Assembly (NCBI RefSeq): GCF_028657195.3
Contig: NZ_JANCPR020000073.1
Span: 1-37,459 of the forward strand
Source of the DNA: Streptomyces iconiensis
GTDB taxonomy: Bacteria; Actinomycetota; Actinomycetes; Streptomycetales; Streptomycetaceae
Direction of reading: 5' to 3'
Length of the DNA stretch: 37,459 nt
The position numbers and the translations under genes were made by a program. Each line of letters starts with the position of its first letter. Within the stretch, counting starts at the first letter, position 1. A model generated the notes under the pieces. It was not told the DNA's origin. It saw only the letters and a program-made list of their open reading frames with translations, and searched no databases. Shown piece after piece: positions 24,097-31,196 of the stretch.

Positions 24097-24649
24097 TACC
24101 GCCGAACAGGGCCTGCTGTACGAAGTAGCCCTGGACAGCGCCGATCAGGGTGCGTGCGACGTGTTCGGTGTCGGCCTGTGGGTCGACCCAGCCGCGTGTC
24201 TGGTACTGCGCGACGAGACCGCTCCACTGGAAGCGCAGATGCGCGTACGCCTCGGAGACGACGGCGGCAATCTCCTCGTTCCGCAGCGCCTCACCCCACA
24301 CCTGGACGAGCAGCCGGGGCAGCTCCCTGTGGTCTTCGCCCGCCCCCATGGCCTTCTGAAGGGCGCCGAAGACCTGCGCGAACAGCTCGTCCGGCATGGG
24401 TGGTTCGTCGCTGTCGGCCACGGCGTCGAAGGCGCCCGCGATGGTCTTCAGTGCCTCCTCGGCGACCGCGGCGACGATCTGCTCCTTGCTGCGGAAGTAC
24501 CGGTAGACGGCGCCGGCCGACAGGCCCGACTCCTTGAGAACGTCCTGCATCGAGGTGGCGTGGAAGCCGTTGCGCAGGAACGAGCGGCGTGCGCCGTCGA
24601 TGATCTGGCGGCGGCGGGATTCGAGGTGCTCGGGGGATACACGGGCCAT
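23936..24649 (-). CDS. TetR family transcriptional regulator
   Basis: A 237-residue TetR regulator. The DNA-binding domain (about 8-55) includes ARRSFLRNGFHATSMQDVLK and GLSAGAVYRYFRSKEQIV. The ligand domain is helical, and the last 35 residues are a Gly/Glu/Ser-rich charged repeat (SGEGSGEGSGDGPGEES). ATG 24649 (MARVSPEHLESRR) follows -35 TTGTCA, a 17-base spacer and -10 TACGTT ending six bases before it, a good leaderless promoter. Two similar operator-like sites lie in the divergent gap, so it should control both itself and the membrane protein at 24758. Confidence 0.93.
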   Translation of the reverse strand: MARVSPEHLESRRRQIIDGARRSFLRNGFHATSMQDVLKESGLSAGAVYRYFRSKEQIVAAVAEEALKTIAGAFDAVADSDEPPMPDELFAQVFGALQKAMGAGEDHRELPRLLVQVWGEALRNEEIAAVVSEAYAHLRFQWSGLVAQYQTRGWVDPQADTEHVARTLIGAVQGYFVQQALFGGITPEEFEAGLRALVAMSVRRSGEGSGEGSGDGPGEESGEERPGQERPVVQDRK

Positions 24650-24655
24650 GCGGTC

Positions 24656-24735
24656 AACGTAAAACGAACATTCCTTCTTGACAAGGGAGTTGGGGAGCGG
24701 GACGGTGACCCCGCTATGCAAAACGAACGGTCCTT
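24656..24735. promoter_or_regulatory. Divergent promoter region with two TetR operator-like sites
   Basis: AACGAACATTCCTT (24663-24676) and AACGAACGGTCCTT (24722-24735) are near-identical imperfect palindromes about 60 bases apart. The first lies inside the 17-base spacer of the tetR promoter (minus-strand TTGTCA at 24679-24684, TACGTT at 24656-24661). The second sits just before the GGAGG of the rightward gene. A perfect TTGACA at 24678-24683 on the plus strand lacks a good -10. Confidence 0.6.
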
Positions 24736-24757
24736 CTCTTTACTTGGAGGCGTCACC

Positions 24758-25912
24758 GTGTCCACAGCACCCACTCCTTCCACGGGGCCTGCACCCTTCC
24801 CGCAGGGTGCCCAGCCCTCCGCGCCCTCCTCCCCGGACCCCTCCCCGGTCCCCTCCCCCGGCTCCCGTCGCCGCGTCGCGGCCGTGCTCGTGCTGGTGCC
24901 CGTGCTCGTCGCGCTCGCACTGTGGGCTTTCGCCTGGCCGGCGGCCCGCACGGCGCCCCGGGACCTGCCACTCGGCGTGGCGGGACCGGCCGCTGCCACC
25001 GGGCGGGCCGAGCGCCAACTGGGGCGGAACGAGGGCGCGTTCGACCTGCACCGCTACGCGAACGAGTCAGCGGCCCGCGACGCGATCCGCGACCGCGAGG
25101 TGTACGGCGCCGTGGCCGTCACCGCGAAGGGCCCGAAGCTGCTCACCGCGAGCGCGGCGAGCCCGGTGGTGGCCCAGCTGCTGGAGCAGGCGTCGGCGCG
25201 CATGGCGCCCGAGGGCGCACGGGTGCCGACCGAGGACGTGGTGGCGGCCCCCGAGGGCGACCCGCGTGGCGCGGCGCTCAGTGCGAGCGTGCTGCCACTC
25301 GCCCTGGCGGGCATGGCGGCGGGCGCGCTGGCGTGGCTGCTGAGGCTGCGGGGCACGCGCGGTGTGCTCGTTCTGATCGGATCCGCCGCGCTCGTGGGCG
25401 CTGTCGGCGCGGGGATCGCCGACAGCTGGCTCGGCGTGCTCAGCGGCGACTGGTGGGCGGAGGCGGCTGCGATCGGGCTCACCGTGCTCGCCGTCGCCTC
25501 GGCGGTTGCCGGGCTCGGCTCCCTCCTCGGCTACCGCGGCATCGGCCTGGGCGCCCTGGTCGCCATCCTGTTCGGCAACCCGTTCTCCGGCGTCTCCTCC
25601 GCGCCCGAGATGCTGCCCGAACCCCTGGGCCTGCTCGGCCAGTTCCTGCCTCCGGGTGCGGGCGGCACCCTGCTGCGCTCGGTCTCCTTCTTCGACGGCA
25701 ACGGCGCCGACTCCCCTGCCGTCGTCCTGACGGTGTGGGCCGTACTGGGCCTGCTGACGGTCGCGTTGGCGCGGGGCCGCGCCGGCTCCCCGCACACCGC
25801 GCGGCCACTGCAGGAAGGGCGGGGTGAGGAGCGCACGGAACGGCGGGGAGAAGAGCCGGCCGCTGAGCAGACGGGAACGCCGCAGCCGTCTGCCCCGTTC
25901 CGCTCCGCGTAA
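24758..25912 (+). CDS. ABC-2/YhgE-like membrane protein, TetR-controlled
   Basis: A 384-residue membrane protein. Residues 1-38 are Pro/Ser/Thr-rich. One helix lies at about 42-62, followed by an extracytoplasmic region of about 110 residues (DLPLGVAGPAAATGRAERQL onward). Five or so helices follow from about 172, with a GNPFSGVSSAPEMLPEPL segment near 280. The hydrophilic tail is Glu/Arg-rich. This plan resembles YhgE/Pip-like ABC-2 permeases without an ATPase. GTG 24758 follows GGAGG by seven bases. The divergent TetR gene and paired operators suggest induction by a small molecule. The transport substrate is unknown. Confidence 0.75.
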   Translation: MSTAPTPSTGPAPFPQGAQPSAPSSPDPSPVPSPGSRRRVAAVLVLVPVLVALALWAFAWPAARTAPRDLPLGVAGPAAATGRAERQLGRNEGAFDLHRYANESAARDAIRDREVYGAVAVTAKGPKLLTASAASPVVAQLLEQASARMAPEGARVPTEDVVAAPEGDPRGAALSASVLPLALAGMAAGALAWLLRLRGTRGVLVLIGSAALVGAVGAGIADSWLGVLSGDWWAEAAAIGLTVLAVASAVAGLGSLLGYRGIGLGALVAILFGNPFSGVSSAPEMLPEPLGLLGQFLPPGAGGTLLRSVSFFDGNGADSPAVVLTVWAVLGLLTVALARGRAGSPHTARPLQEGRGEERTERRGEEPAAEQTGTPQPSAPFRSA

Positions 25913-25933
25913 ATCCCTGTCCGTTATGCGTTC

Positions 25934-25962
25934 TTGACGGGCTCCCGCGGCGCCACCAGTCT
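25934..25962 (+). promoter_or_regulatory. Candidate promoter of the M28 aminopeptidase gene
   Basis: TTGACG (25934-25939), a 17-base spacer and CAGTCT (25957-25962) lie about 67 bases before GTG 26030. The -10 lacks the first T, so support is moderate. Confidence 0.4.
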
Positions 25963-26029
25963 CATGTCCGCGTCAACTCATGTCGCAGCTCCGCGCGACC
26001 TCTCCCCCACTCAGCATCGGAGCCCCACA

Positions 26030-26983
26030 GTGAAACGCAGACATAAGCGCCATGCCCTGCTCGCGGCCTCCGCGAGCGCCGCCCTGGCCTTCACCCTGCT
26101 CGGTGCGGCCGGAGCCCAGGCCGAAACGGAAGCGGGAGCGCGGGCCGCAGCGCCCGACATCCCGGTGGCGAACGTGCAGCAGCACCTCAAGGAACTGCAG
26201 GCCGTCGCCCAGGCCAACGGCGGCAACAGGGCGCACGGACGGCCCGGTTACAAGGCGTCCGTCGACTACATGAAGGCCAAGCTGGACCAGGCCGGATTCC
26301 AGACCAAGATCCAGCAGTTCACCAGCGGCGGCGCGACCGGCTACAACCTGATCGCCGACTGGCCCAAGGGCGGCACAGGCTCGACCGTGGTCACGGGGGC
26401 CCACCTCGACTCGGTCACCTCGGGCGCCGGGATCAACGACAACGGCTCGGGCTCGGCCGGGATACTGGAGACCGCGCTCGCGGTCTCCCAGGCCGACCTC
26501 GCACCCGCCAAACACCTGCGCTTCGCGTGGTGGGGCGCCGAGGAACGGGGCCTGATCGGCTCCCGGTACTACGTCAACAGCCTGCCGCAGAGCGAGCTGG
26601 GCAAGATCGACGCGTATCTCAACTTCGACATGATCGGCTCGCCCAACGCCGGACACTTCGTCTACAACGACAACGCGTCGATCGAGAAGGTGTTCAAGGA
26701 CTGGTTCCAGACCAAGGGCGTGCAGACCGAGCCGTCGCGGGAGACCGCGGGCCGCAGCGACCACGCCTCGTTCGCCGCAGCCGGCGTCACCGTGGGCGGC
26801 AGCTTCACGGGAGCCGGCTCCACCAAGACCCAGGCGCAGGCGCAGAAGTGGGGCGGTACGGCGGGTCAGCCGTACGACAGGTGCTATCACTCCGCGTGCG
26901 ACACCACGTCCAACATCAACGCGAAGGCTCTCGACCTGCACAGCGACGCCATCGCCCACGCGGTCTGGCAGCTCAGCTCCTGA
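26030..26983 (+). CDS. Secreted M28 zinc aminopeptidase (S. griseus aminopeptidase-like)
   Basis: A 317-residue secreted leucine-type aminopeptidase that frees N-terminal residues from peptides using two zinc ions. The signal peptide is MKRRHKRH plus a hydrophobic core, with AQA-E cleavage near residue 31. Zinc ligands are His125 (GAHLDSV), Asp137 (INDNGSG), Glu172 next to catalytic Glu171 (WGAEERG), Asp200 (NFDMIGSPN) and His287 (CYHSACDTT). Cys285 and Cys290 can form the conserved disulfide. GTG 26030 is chosen because the upstream codons encode no signal peptide and GGAG lies about seven bases before it. With Tap it adds to extracellular protein use. Confidence 0.94.
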   Translation: MKRRHKRHALLAASASAALAFTLLGAAGAQAETEAGARAAAPDIPVANVQQHLKELQAVAQANGGNRAHGRPGYKASVDYMKAKLDQAGFQTKIQQFTSGGATGYNLIADWPKGGTGSTVVTGAHLDSVTSGAGINDNGSGSAGILETALAVSQADLAPAKHLRFAWWGAEERGLIGSRYYVNSLPQSELGKIDAYLNFDMIGSPNAGHFVYNDNASIEKVFKDWFQTKGVQTEPSRETAGRSDHASFAAAGVTVGGSFTGAGSTKTQAQAQKWGGTAGQPYDRCYHSACDTTSNINAKALDLHSDAIAHAVWQLSS

Positions 26984-27000
26984 CGCCTGCCGCTCCCCCG

Positions 27001-27057
27001 CCCGGCGTCGCCGGGCTCAACTCCCTTGGCCCGGCCGCCGGTCTCCGGCGGCCGGGC
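27001..27057. terminator. Two hairpins after the M28 gene, one inside the phd 3' end
   Basis: CCCGGC-GTC-GCCGGG occupies 27001-27015. A 13-bp stem pairs 27029-27041 with 27045-27057 around TCT. The second is within the last codons of the convergent phd gene, so that C-terminus is under structural constraint. Confidence 0.7.
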
Positions 27058-27334
27058 TCCTGTATTCGGGAGCCTCGGCGGCGAAGCCGTACCGGCGCTG
27101 TTCCCGTTCGCCCGCAGCGGACCCCATGTCGCGGATCGTGGAGACGGTACTGATCACGCCGTCCTGCTCCTGCTCATCGAGCGCGGCGAGTCGTTCCAGG
27201 TCAGCGGCGGATACGAGCCCGACGAGCGGCCTTCCGTGCCGGGTGACCACGACGCGTTCGGCGCCGTAGACAACGCGGTTGATGAGGTCGGCCAGCTCTG
27301 CGCGTGCTTGCGTCACCGGAATCTCGTAAGCCAT
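27017..27334 (-). CDS. Orphan Phd/YefM-type antitoxin
   Basis: A 105-residue Phd/YefM family protein. The N-terminal half holds the DNA-binding fold: MAYEIPVTQARAELADLINR, then YGAERVVVTRHGRPLVGLV and a SAADLERLAALDE helix. In toxin-antitoxin pairs the flexible C-terminus neutralises a RelE/Doc/YoeB toxin. Here no toxin gene follows: the next gene in its direction is the convergent peptidase, only 34 bases away. ATG 27334 has GGGAG very close upstream. It is divergent from clpP with a TGTACA palindrome between them. It could be a solitary repressor or the remnant of a pair. Confidence 0.85.
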   Translation of the reverse strand: MAYEIPVTQARAELADLINRVVYGAERVVVTRHGRPLVGLVSAADLERLAALDEQEQDGVISTVSTIRDMGSAAGEREQRRYGFAAEAPEYRSPAAGDRRPGQGS

Positions 27335-27351
27335 GCTCCCAGCATAACGTC

Positions 27352-27368
27352 ATGTACGTCCTGTACAT
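27352..27368. promoter_or_regulatory. TGTACA palindrome between phd and clpP
   Basis: ATGTAC-GTCCT-GTACAT is a perfect inverted repeat in the 83-base divergent gap. It contains TGTACA, the core recognised by YefM-type antitoxins at their own operator, and so is a likely Phd operator that could also cover the clpP promoter. Confidence 0.6.
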
Positions 27369-27417
27369 TTTCTACAGACTCGCATGATCACGAACGCGAA
27401 GGTGGAGTGTGACCCCG

Positions 27418-28044
27418 ATGCTGAGCCGACCTACCGCCCGCTATGTCCTCCCCGAGTTCACCGAGCGCACCAGCACCGGCACGCGCTCGATGGACCCGTA
27501 CTCGAAGCTCATGGAGGAGCGGATCATCTTCCTGGGCACACCGGTCGACGACACGTCGGCCAGCGATGTGATGGCCCAGCTCATCCACCTTGAACACTCC
27601 GACCCCGACCGGGACATCTCCCTCTACATCAACTCACCCGGCGGCTCCTTCACCGCCATGACCGCGATCTACGACACGATGCGGTTCGTCACCTGCGACA
27701 TCGAGACCGTCTGCCTGGGGCAGGCCGCGTCGGCCGCCTCGGTCCTGCTGGCGGCGGGTACGCCCGGCAAGCGGCTGGCGCTCCCGAGCGCGCGCATCCT
27801 CATCCACCAGCCCACCGTCTCCGAGCCGATGCGCGGCCAGACCAGCGACCTGGAGATCCAGGCGAACGAAATGCTGCGCACCCGCGACATGCTGGAAGAC
27901 CTGTACGTGGAGCACACGGGGCAGTCGCGGGCCAGGGTCAGCGCCGACCTCGAACGCGACACCATCTTCGGCGTGGAGGCCGCCATCGCCTATGGGCTGA
28001 TCGACCGTGTCACCGTCAGCCGCAAGACCGGCGCCTGGGGATGA
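27418..28044 (+). CDS. clpP: ATP-dependent Clp protease proteolytic subunit
   Basis: A 208-residue ClpP serine protease that forms tetradecamers and degrades proteins fed by Clp ATPases. The triad is Ser105 (GQAASAAS), His130 (ILIHQP) and Asp181 (LERDTIFG). SPGGS near residue 73 forms the oxyanion strand. The first 22 residues may be a propeptide. GGTGGAG lies ten bases before ATG 27418 and one base before a GTG at 27409, so the ATG is preferred. No Clp ATPase adjoins; it is one of probably several clpP copies. Its stop overlaps the next start (ATGA). Confidence 0.93.
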   Translation: MLSRPTARYVLPEFTERTSTGTRSMDPYSKLMEERIIFLGTPVDDTSASDVMAQLIHLEHSDPDRDISLYINSPGGSFTAMTAIYDTMRFVTCDIETVCLGQAASAASVLLAAGTPGKRLALPSARILIHQPTVSEPMRGQTSDLEIQANEMLRTRDMLEDLYVEHTGQSRARVSADLERDTIFGVEAAIAYGLIDRVTVSRKTGAWG

Positions 28045-28364
28045 GCCCCTCGCCCATGCCCGAGCTGCCGCCGCTGCCCGCGCTCACGCGCGCGGAGGGC
28101 GAGGTCGTGGACGCGTACCTGGATGTGCTCGACCTGCTCGGCCGGATCAACCCGGCGCGCGGGCAGGACACCTACCGGGGCCTGCGCGCCGCGCAGGGCC
28201 TGGTGAGCAAGGCGGCTGTGCTGCGGGACGCGCTGACGCTGATGCACGAGCGGGGCGAGAGCGAGGTGCACGCGGAGACCCTCGCGCGTGCGCTGCGGGT
28301 ACTGGACGGAGAGCGCAGGGCCCTGCTGGTCGGGCTGCCCCAGGAGGGGGGAGACGGCGGATGA
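28041..28364 (+). CDS. Small helical protein coupled to clpP, unknown function
   Basis: A 107-residue acidic, almost entirely helical protein (for example GEVVDAYLDVLDLLGRINP and LRAAQGLVSKAAVLRDALTL). It has a Pro-rich start and a Gly-rich end. It has no membrane segment or signal. ATG 28041 overlaps the clpP stop, which implies translational coupling and matched amounts. I recognise no family. A ClpP cofactor or adaptor is an attractive idea based only on position; it could equally be an unrelated small regulator. Confidence 0.72.
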   Translation: MSPSPMPELPPLPALTRAEGEVVDAYLDVLDLLGRINPARGQDTYRGLRAAQGLVSKAAVLRDALTLMHERGESEVHAETLARALRVLDGERRALLVGLPQEGGDGG

Positions 28365-28410
28365 GGCCCGGGCGGCTTCCCTGTCGGAGGTGCTGACTAG
28401 GGTGCTGGAC

Positions 28411-28446
28411 ATGAAGACGGCGCAGCTTTCCCCGCCCACCGCGTAG
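28411..28446 (+). CDS. Candidate leaderless leader peptide (11 codons)
   Basis: ATG 28411 opens an 11-codon frame (MKTAQLSPPTA) ending in TAG. TAGGGT at 28398-28403 is a good -10 ending seven bases before the ATG, so a leaderless transcript is likely. Two hairpins follow at once. It lies 108 bases before the EamA start. The Ser-Pro-Pro stretch could slow ribosomes. This layout suggests an attenuation leader, but no translation is proven. Confidence 0.4.
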   Translation: MKTAQLSPPTA

Positions 28447-28495
28447 GGCGGGCCTCCATGGCAGGCCGCCGGTACGGGTGATGCCACCCGTGCCG
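28447..28495 (+). promoter_or_regulatory. Tandem hairpins ahead of the EamA exporter: attenuator or terminator
   Basis: GGCGGGCCT (28447-28455) pairs with AGGCCGCC (28463-28470), leaving one bulged base. CGGTACGGGTG (28470-28480) pairs with CACCCGTGCCG (28485-28495) with one wobble and an ATGC loop. They begin right after the leader stop codon. They might also end the clpP transcript. Confidence 0.5.
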
Positions 28496-28553
28496 GGGGT
28501 CGGTGGTGCCCGCGAACGGGACCGTCCGACCCCTCCTTACGCGGAGTACCTGC

Positions 28554-29501
28554 GTGCCGAATTCCCGATCCGGCCTGCCCGTTGGGCGTGGCCTTCTCTT
28601 CCTTGCCGTAGCCGGTGCCACCTGGGGTACCACGGGCGCTGCGGTCGATCTCGTCTACGGGTCCAGCGAACTGGGCCCGCTTTCCGTCTCCTTCTGGCGC
28701 TACGCGGGCGGGCTGGCGCTGCTGCTCGCGGGGCGCGCTGTCCTACGGCGTCTGCGCCCCGGACAGGCCGCACCGGGCGCCCGCCGGCCGCGGGGCCTTC
28801 CCCGACTGGCGCTGCGGCTGGTGACAGGGCTGTGCCTCGCGCTCTTCCAGACCGCGTACTTCGGTGCCGTCGCGGCGACCGGAGTGGCCGTGAGCACGGT
28901 GGTGACGCTGGGCGCCGCGCCCGTGTTCGTCGCGGCGGGCGCGCGGCTCGTACTGCGCGAACGGCTGGGCAGCGGCGGCCTGTTGGCCGTCGCAGCCGCG
29001 CTCGCCGGGCTGGCCGTGCTGGTGCTCGGCGGTCAGGACGGCACCGTGCGCGTCCCGGGTGTCGCGCTCGCGCTGCTGTCGGCTGCCGGGTTCGCCGTCT
29101 CCACCCTGCTGGCCAGGGCTGCGGGGAACGCGGGCGGAGACGACCCGTACACGTTGACGGTGTGGTCGTTCGGCGTCGGCGCCGTGGCGCTGCTGCCGCT
29201 CGCCGCCGTCGAGGGGCTGCTGCCGCACGGCGGCCAACCGTGGTCCGCCTTCTGGCTGTTGCTGTACGTGGCCGCTGTGCCGACGGCGCTCGCGTATCCG
29301 CTGTACTTCGCCGGCGCCGCCGTGGTGCGTGCCGCGACGGCCTCGGCGGTGATGCTGATCGAACCGGTCGGTGCCGCCGTGCTCGCCGTGGGACTGCTCG
29401 GTGAACCGCTGACGGCGGCGACGCTGACGGGCACGCTGGTACTGCTCTCCTCCCTGCTCTTCCTGATCAGAGCGGAGACGGTGGGTGCGCGTGAGACGTA
29501 A
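28554..29501 (+). CDS. EamA/DMT family transporter
   Basis: A 315-residue metabolite exporter with ten helices in two EamA repeats. Landmarks are LFLAVAGATWGTTGAAVDLV at the start, SFWRYAGGLALLLAG, the repeat ends SVVTLGAAPVFVA-like (STVVTLGAAPVFVAAG) and ASAVMLIEPVGAAVLAVGLL. GTG 28554 is favoured because CGGAG lies seven bases before it and helix 1 then starts promptly; GTG 28503 gives 17 more hydrophilic residues with no good ribosome site. The upstream uORF and hairpins suggest conditional expression. The cargo is unknown. It is not closely similar to the EamA protein at 8136. Confidence 0.88.
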   Translation: MPNSRSGLPVGRGLLFLAVAGATWGTTGAAVDLVYGSSELGPLSVSFWRYAGGLALLLAGRAVLRRLRPGQAAPGARRPRGLPRLALRLVTGLCLALFQTAYFGAVAATGVAVSTVVTLGAAPVFVAAGARLVLRERLGSGGLLAVAAALAGLAVLVLGGQDGTVRVPGVALALLSAAGFAVSTLLARAAGNAGGDDPYTLTVWSFGVGAVALLPLAAVEGLLPHGGQPWSAFWLLLYVAAVPTALAYPLYFAGAAVVRAATASAVMLIEPVGAAVLAVGLLGEPLTAATLTGTLVLLSSLLFLIRAETVGARET

Positions 29502-29554
29502 GGGGCACGGCGCACAAGGCGGCGGCGGTCGCACGGTGTTCGTAGGCTGCTGCG

Positions 29555-30223
29555 ATGGACCGTCTCGCGAAGCTTCTCGACACCGTCGCACGGGGCGGAT
29601 TCCCGCCGCCCGACGGTTCGCTGACCGTGCTGCCGCAGCCCTCACCCCGCGATGCCGGGGTACTGGCGCTGACCGGAAGGTCGGTGGTCTTCGCCGACGC
29701 CGACCCCGGCCGGATCAGGGGACTGCTGCCGCCGGGTGACCTCGGCGCGGCGCTCGGGCCGCCGTTCCTGACCGCGCTGTGCGCGGCCATGGGCAGGGAG
29801 GCGGGCAGCATCGACGTGCTGCTCGCCCTCCCTCCCGGTGCGCCCGTCGGCCGCTTCGGCCCGGGCGGCTTAGCCACGTCCGCCGGGTTGGCCGAGACCG
29901 ATGCGCGCGCGCATCCCCGGGTCGCCCGCGCGCTCGCGCACCGCGACGACGTACGCGTGTGGGAGGCGCGCGGCGGCACGGTTCTGACGGGCCGGGGCGT
30001 CACCGGGCGCTGGGAGGTGGCGGTCGAGGTCGACGAGGCGGCGCGCGGCGCCGGGCTCGGACGCCAACTGGCCGCTGCCGCAAGGGGGTTGGTGCCCGCG
30101 AACGAGGTCCTGTGGGCACAGGTCGCACCGGGAAACGCGGCGAGCCTGCGTGCCTTCCTCGCCGTGGGATTCCTGCCGGTGGGCGCCGAGGTGCTGCTCT
30201 CCCGGCCCGGCGGCACGCGCTGA
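29555..30223 (+). CDS. GNAT family N-acetyltransferase with TTA codon
   Basis: A 222-residue protein whose C-terminal half (about 145-215) is a GNAT acetyl-CoA-binding domain: VAVEVDEAARGAGLGRQLAAAA (motif A) then WAQVAPGNAASLRAFLAVGF. The N-terminal half is variable. The acceptor is unknown. Codon 106 (29870-29872) is TTA, so full expression may need the bldA tRNA. ATG 29555 stands exactly six bases after TAGGCT (29543-29548) with no Shine-Dalgarno sequence, a strong leaderless candidate. It follows the EamA gene by 53 bases but likely has its own promoter. Confidence 0.85.
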   Translation: MDRLAKLLDTVARGGFPPPDGSLTVLPQPSPRDAGVLALTGRSVVFADADPGRIRGLLPPGDLGAALGPPFLTALCAAMGREAGSIDVLLALPPGAPVGRFGPGGLATSAGLAETDARAHPRVARALAHRDDVRVWEARGGTVLTGRGVTGRWEVAVEVDEAARGAGLGRQLAAAARGLVPANEVLWAQVAPGNAASLRAFLAVGFLPVGAEVLLSRPGGTR

Positions 30224-30268
30224 TGCCGCGGGTGCGTGAGCCGGGCGTGAACGGCTACCCGCACGTGC

Positions 30269-30757
30269 ATGGACGACAGCCGTAACGAGACACCACTGGA
30301 GCGGGCCGACCGTAACTTCGCCGAGCTGCTGCAGGAGTTGCGCGTACTCCAGACCGGCGTGCAGATCCTCTTCGCCTTCCTGCTGACGCTGGCCTTCACC
30401 CCGCGCTTCCCCGAGCTGGACCCGGTCCAGCGGTCGGTCTATCTGGTGACGCTGCTGCTGGCGGTCTCGGCGGCCGTACTGTTCACCGCGCCGGCCGCGG
30501 TGCACCGGGTGCTGTTCAGGCGCGGTGTGAAGAAGCTGATCGTGGATGTGTCCTCGCGGCTGGCGGGCTACGGCATGGCAGTGCTGGCGCTGGCACTCTC
30601 CGGCTCGGTGCTGCTCATCGCCGATGTGGTGCTGGGGCGCACGGGCGGCATCGTGGCGGGCTGCGGGGTACTGGGCGGGTGCGCGCTGCTGTGGGCGGCG
30701 ATGCCGTGGCGGCTGCGCGGGCGTACGCCGAACGGGCACGGGCGGGACAGCCCTTAG
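30269..30757 (+). CDS. DUF6328 family membrane protein
   Basis: A 162-residue protein of the DUF6328 family. The hydrophilic start ends in an ADRNFAELLQELRVLQTGVQ amphipathic helix, then FAFLLTLAFTPRF and three more membrane segments (about 61-80, 104-122 and 128-148). This is a four-helix protein common in actinobacteria and of unknown function. ATG 30269 lacks a clear ribosome site. Its end is seven bases from the convergent ATPase gene, with no terminator between. Confidence 0.82.
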   Translation: MDDSRNETPLERADRNFAELLQELRVLQTGVQILFAFLLTLAFTPRFPELDPVQRSVYLVTLLLAVSAAVLFTAPAAVHRVLFRRGVKKLIVDVSSRLAGYGMAVLALALSGSVLLIADVVLGRTGGIVAGCGVLGGCALLWAAMPWRLRGRTPNGHGRDSP

Positions 30758-30764
30758 GTCCGGT

Positions 30765-31196
30765 TCAGTTCGCCGGGACCGGGGTCCAGGGGAGGGCGAC
30801 CCATACGGTCTTGCCTCCGTCCTGTGTGGGGGTGATGGTCAGCTCTCCGCCCGATTCGACGGTGAGGGCCTTGACGATGACGAGGCCGCGGCCGTTGTCC
30901 TGCTGGACGGCCGCCGGAAGGCGCTGGGGCCTGCGGGGGTGGCTGTCGGTGACGCCGATGTTGAGCCGTTCGGCGCCTTCGAGCCGGAGGTCGATGGTGA
31001 AGGTCGGTGACTGGCCCCTGGTGTGCTGGACCGCGTTGGTGGCCAGCTCGGAGATGATGAGCCGGAGCGATTCGACCGCGTCGGAACCGTTCTGCATGCC
31101 CCACTGGGTCACGACATCGGTGACGTATCTGCGTGCAGCGGTGACCGAGGCGGGCGCGCTCGGCAGGGTGATGGTCGCTTCTTGGTGGTCTGCCAT
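30765..31196 (-). CDS. HATPase_c anti-sigma-like ATP-binding protein
   Basis: A 143-residue GHKL ATP-binding domain of the RsbW/SpoIIAB-like type. The N-box is LRLIISELATNAVQHTRG (about 48-65), the G1 box is VTDSHPRRP, and the G2 box is NGRGLVIVKAL (about 103-113). Such proteins may act as anti-sigma kinases or partners of WhiJ-like regulators. ATG 31196 (MADHQEATITL) is preferred over longer readings because of codon use; AAGGGA lies about eleven bases upstream. It is divergent from the WhiJ-like gene, completing the ATPase, HTH and DUF397 trio found in many copies in Streptomyces. Confidence 0.88.
   Translation of the reverse strand: MADHQEATITLPSAPASVTAARRYVTDVVTQWGMQNGSDAVESLRLIISELATNAVQHTRGQSPTFTIDLRLEGAERLNIGVTDSHPRRPQRLPAAVQQDNGRGLVIVKALTVESGGELTITPTQDGGKTVWVALPWTPVPAN

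Noticed and set aside
24678..24706. Rightward promoter from the perfect TTGACA at 24678
   Set aside because: The bases 17-18 downstream (GACGGT) do not resemble a -10; the same bases serve the leftward tetR promoter better.
27017..27334. Complete toxin-antitoxin module
   Set aside because: No toxin-like frame exists on either side of the Phd/YefM gene; the neighbours are a peptidase and clpP.
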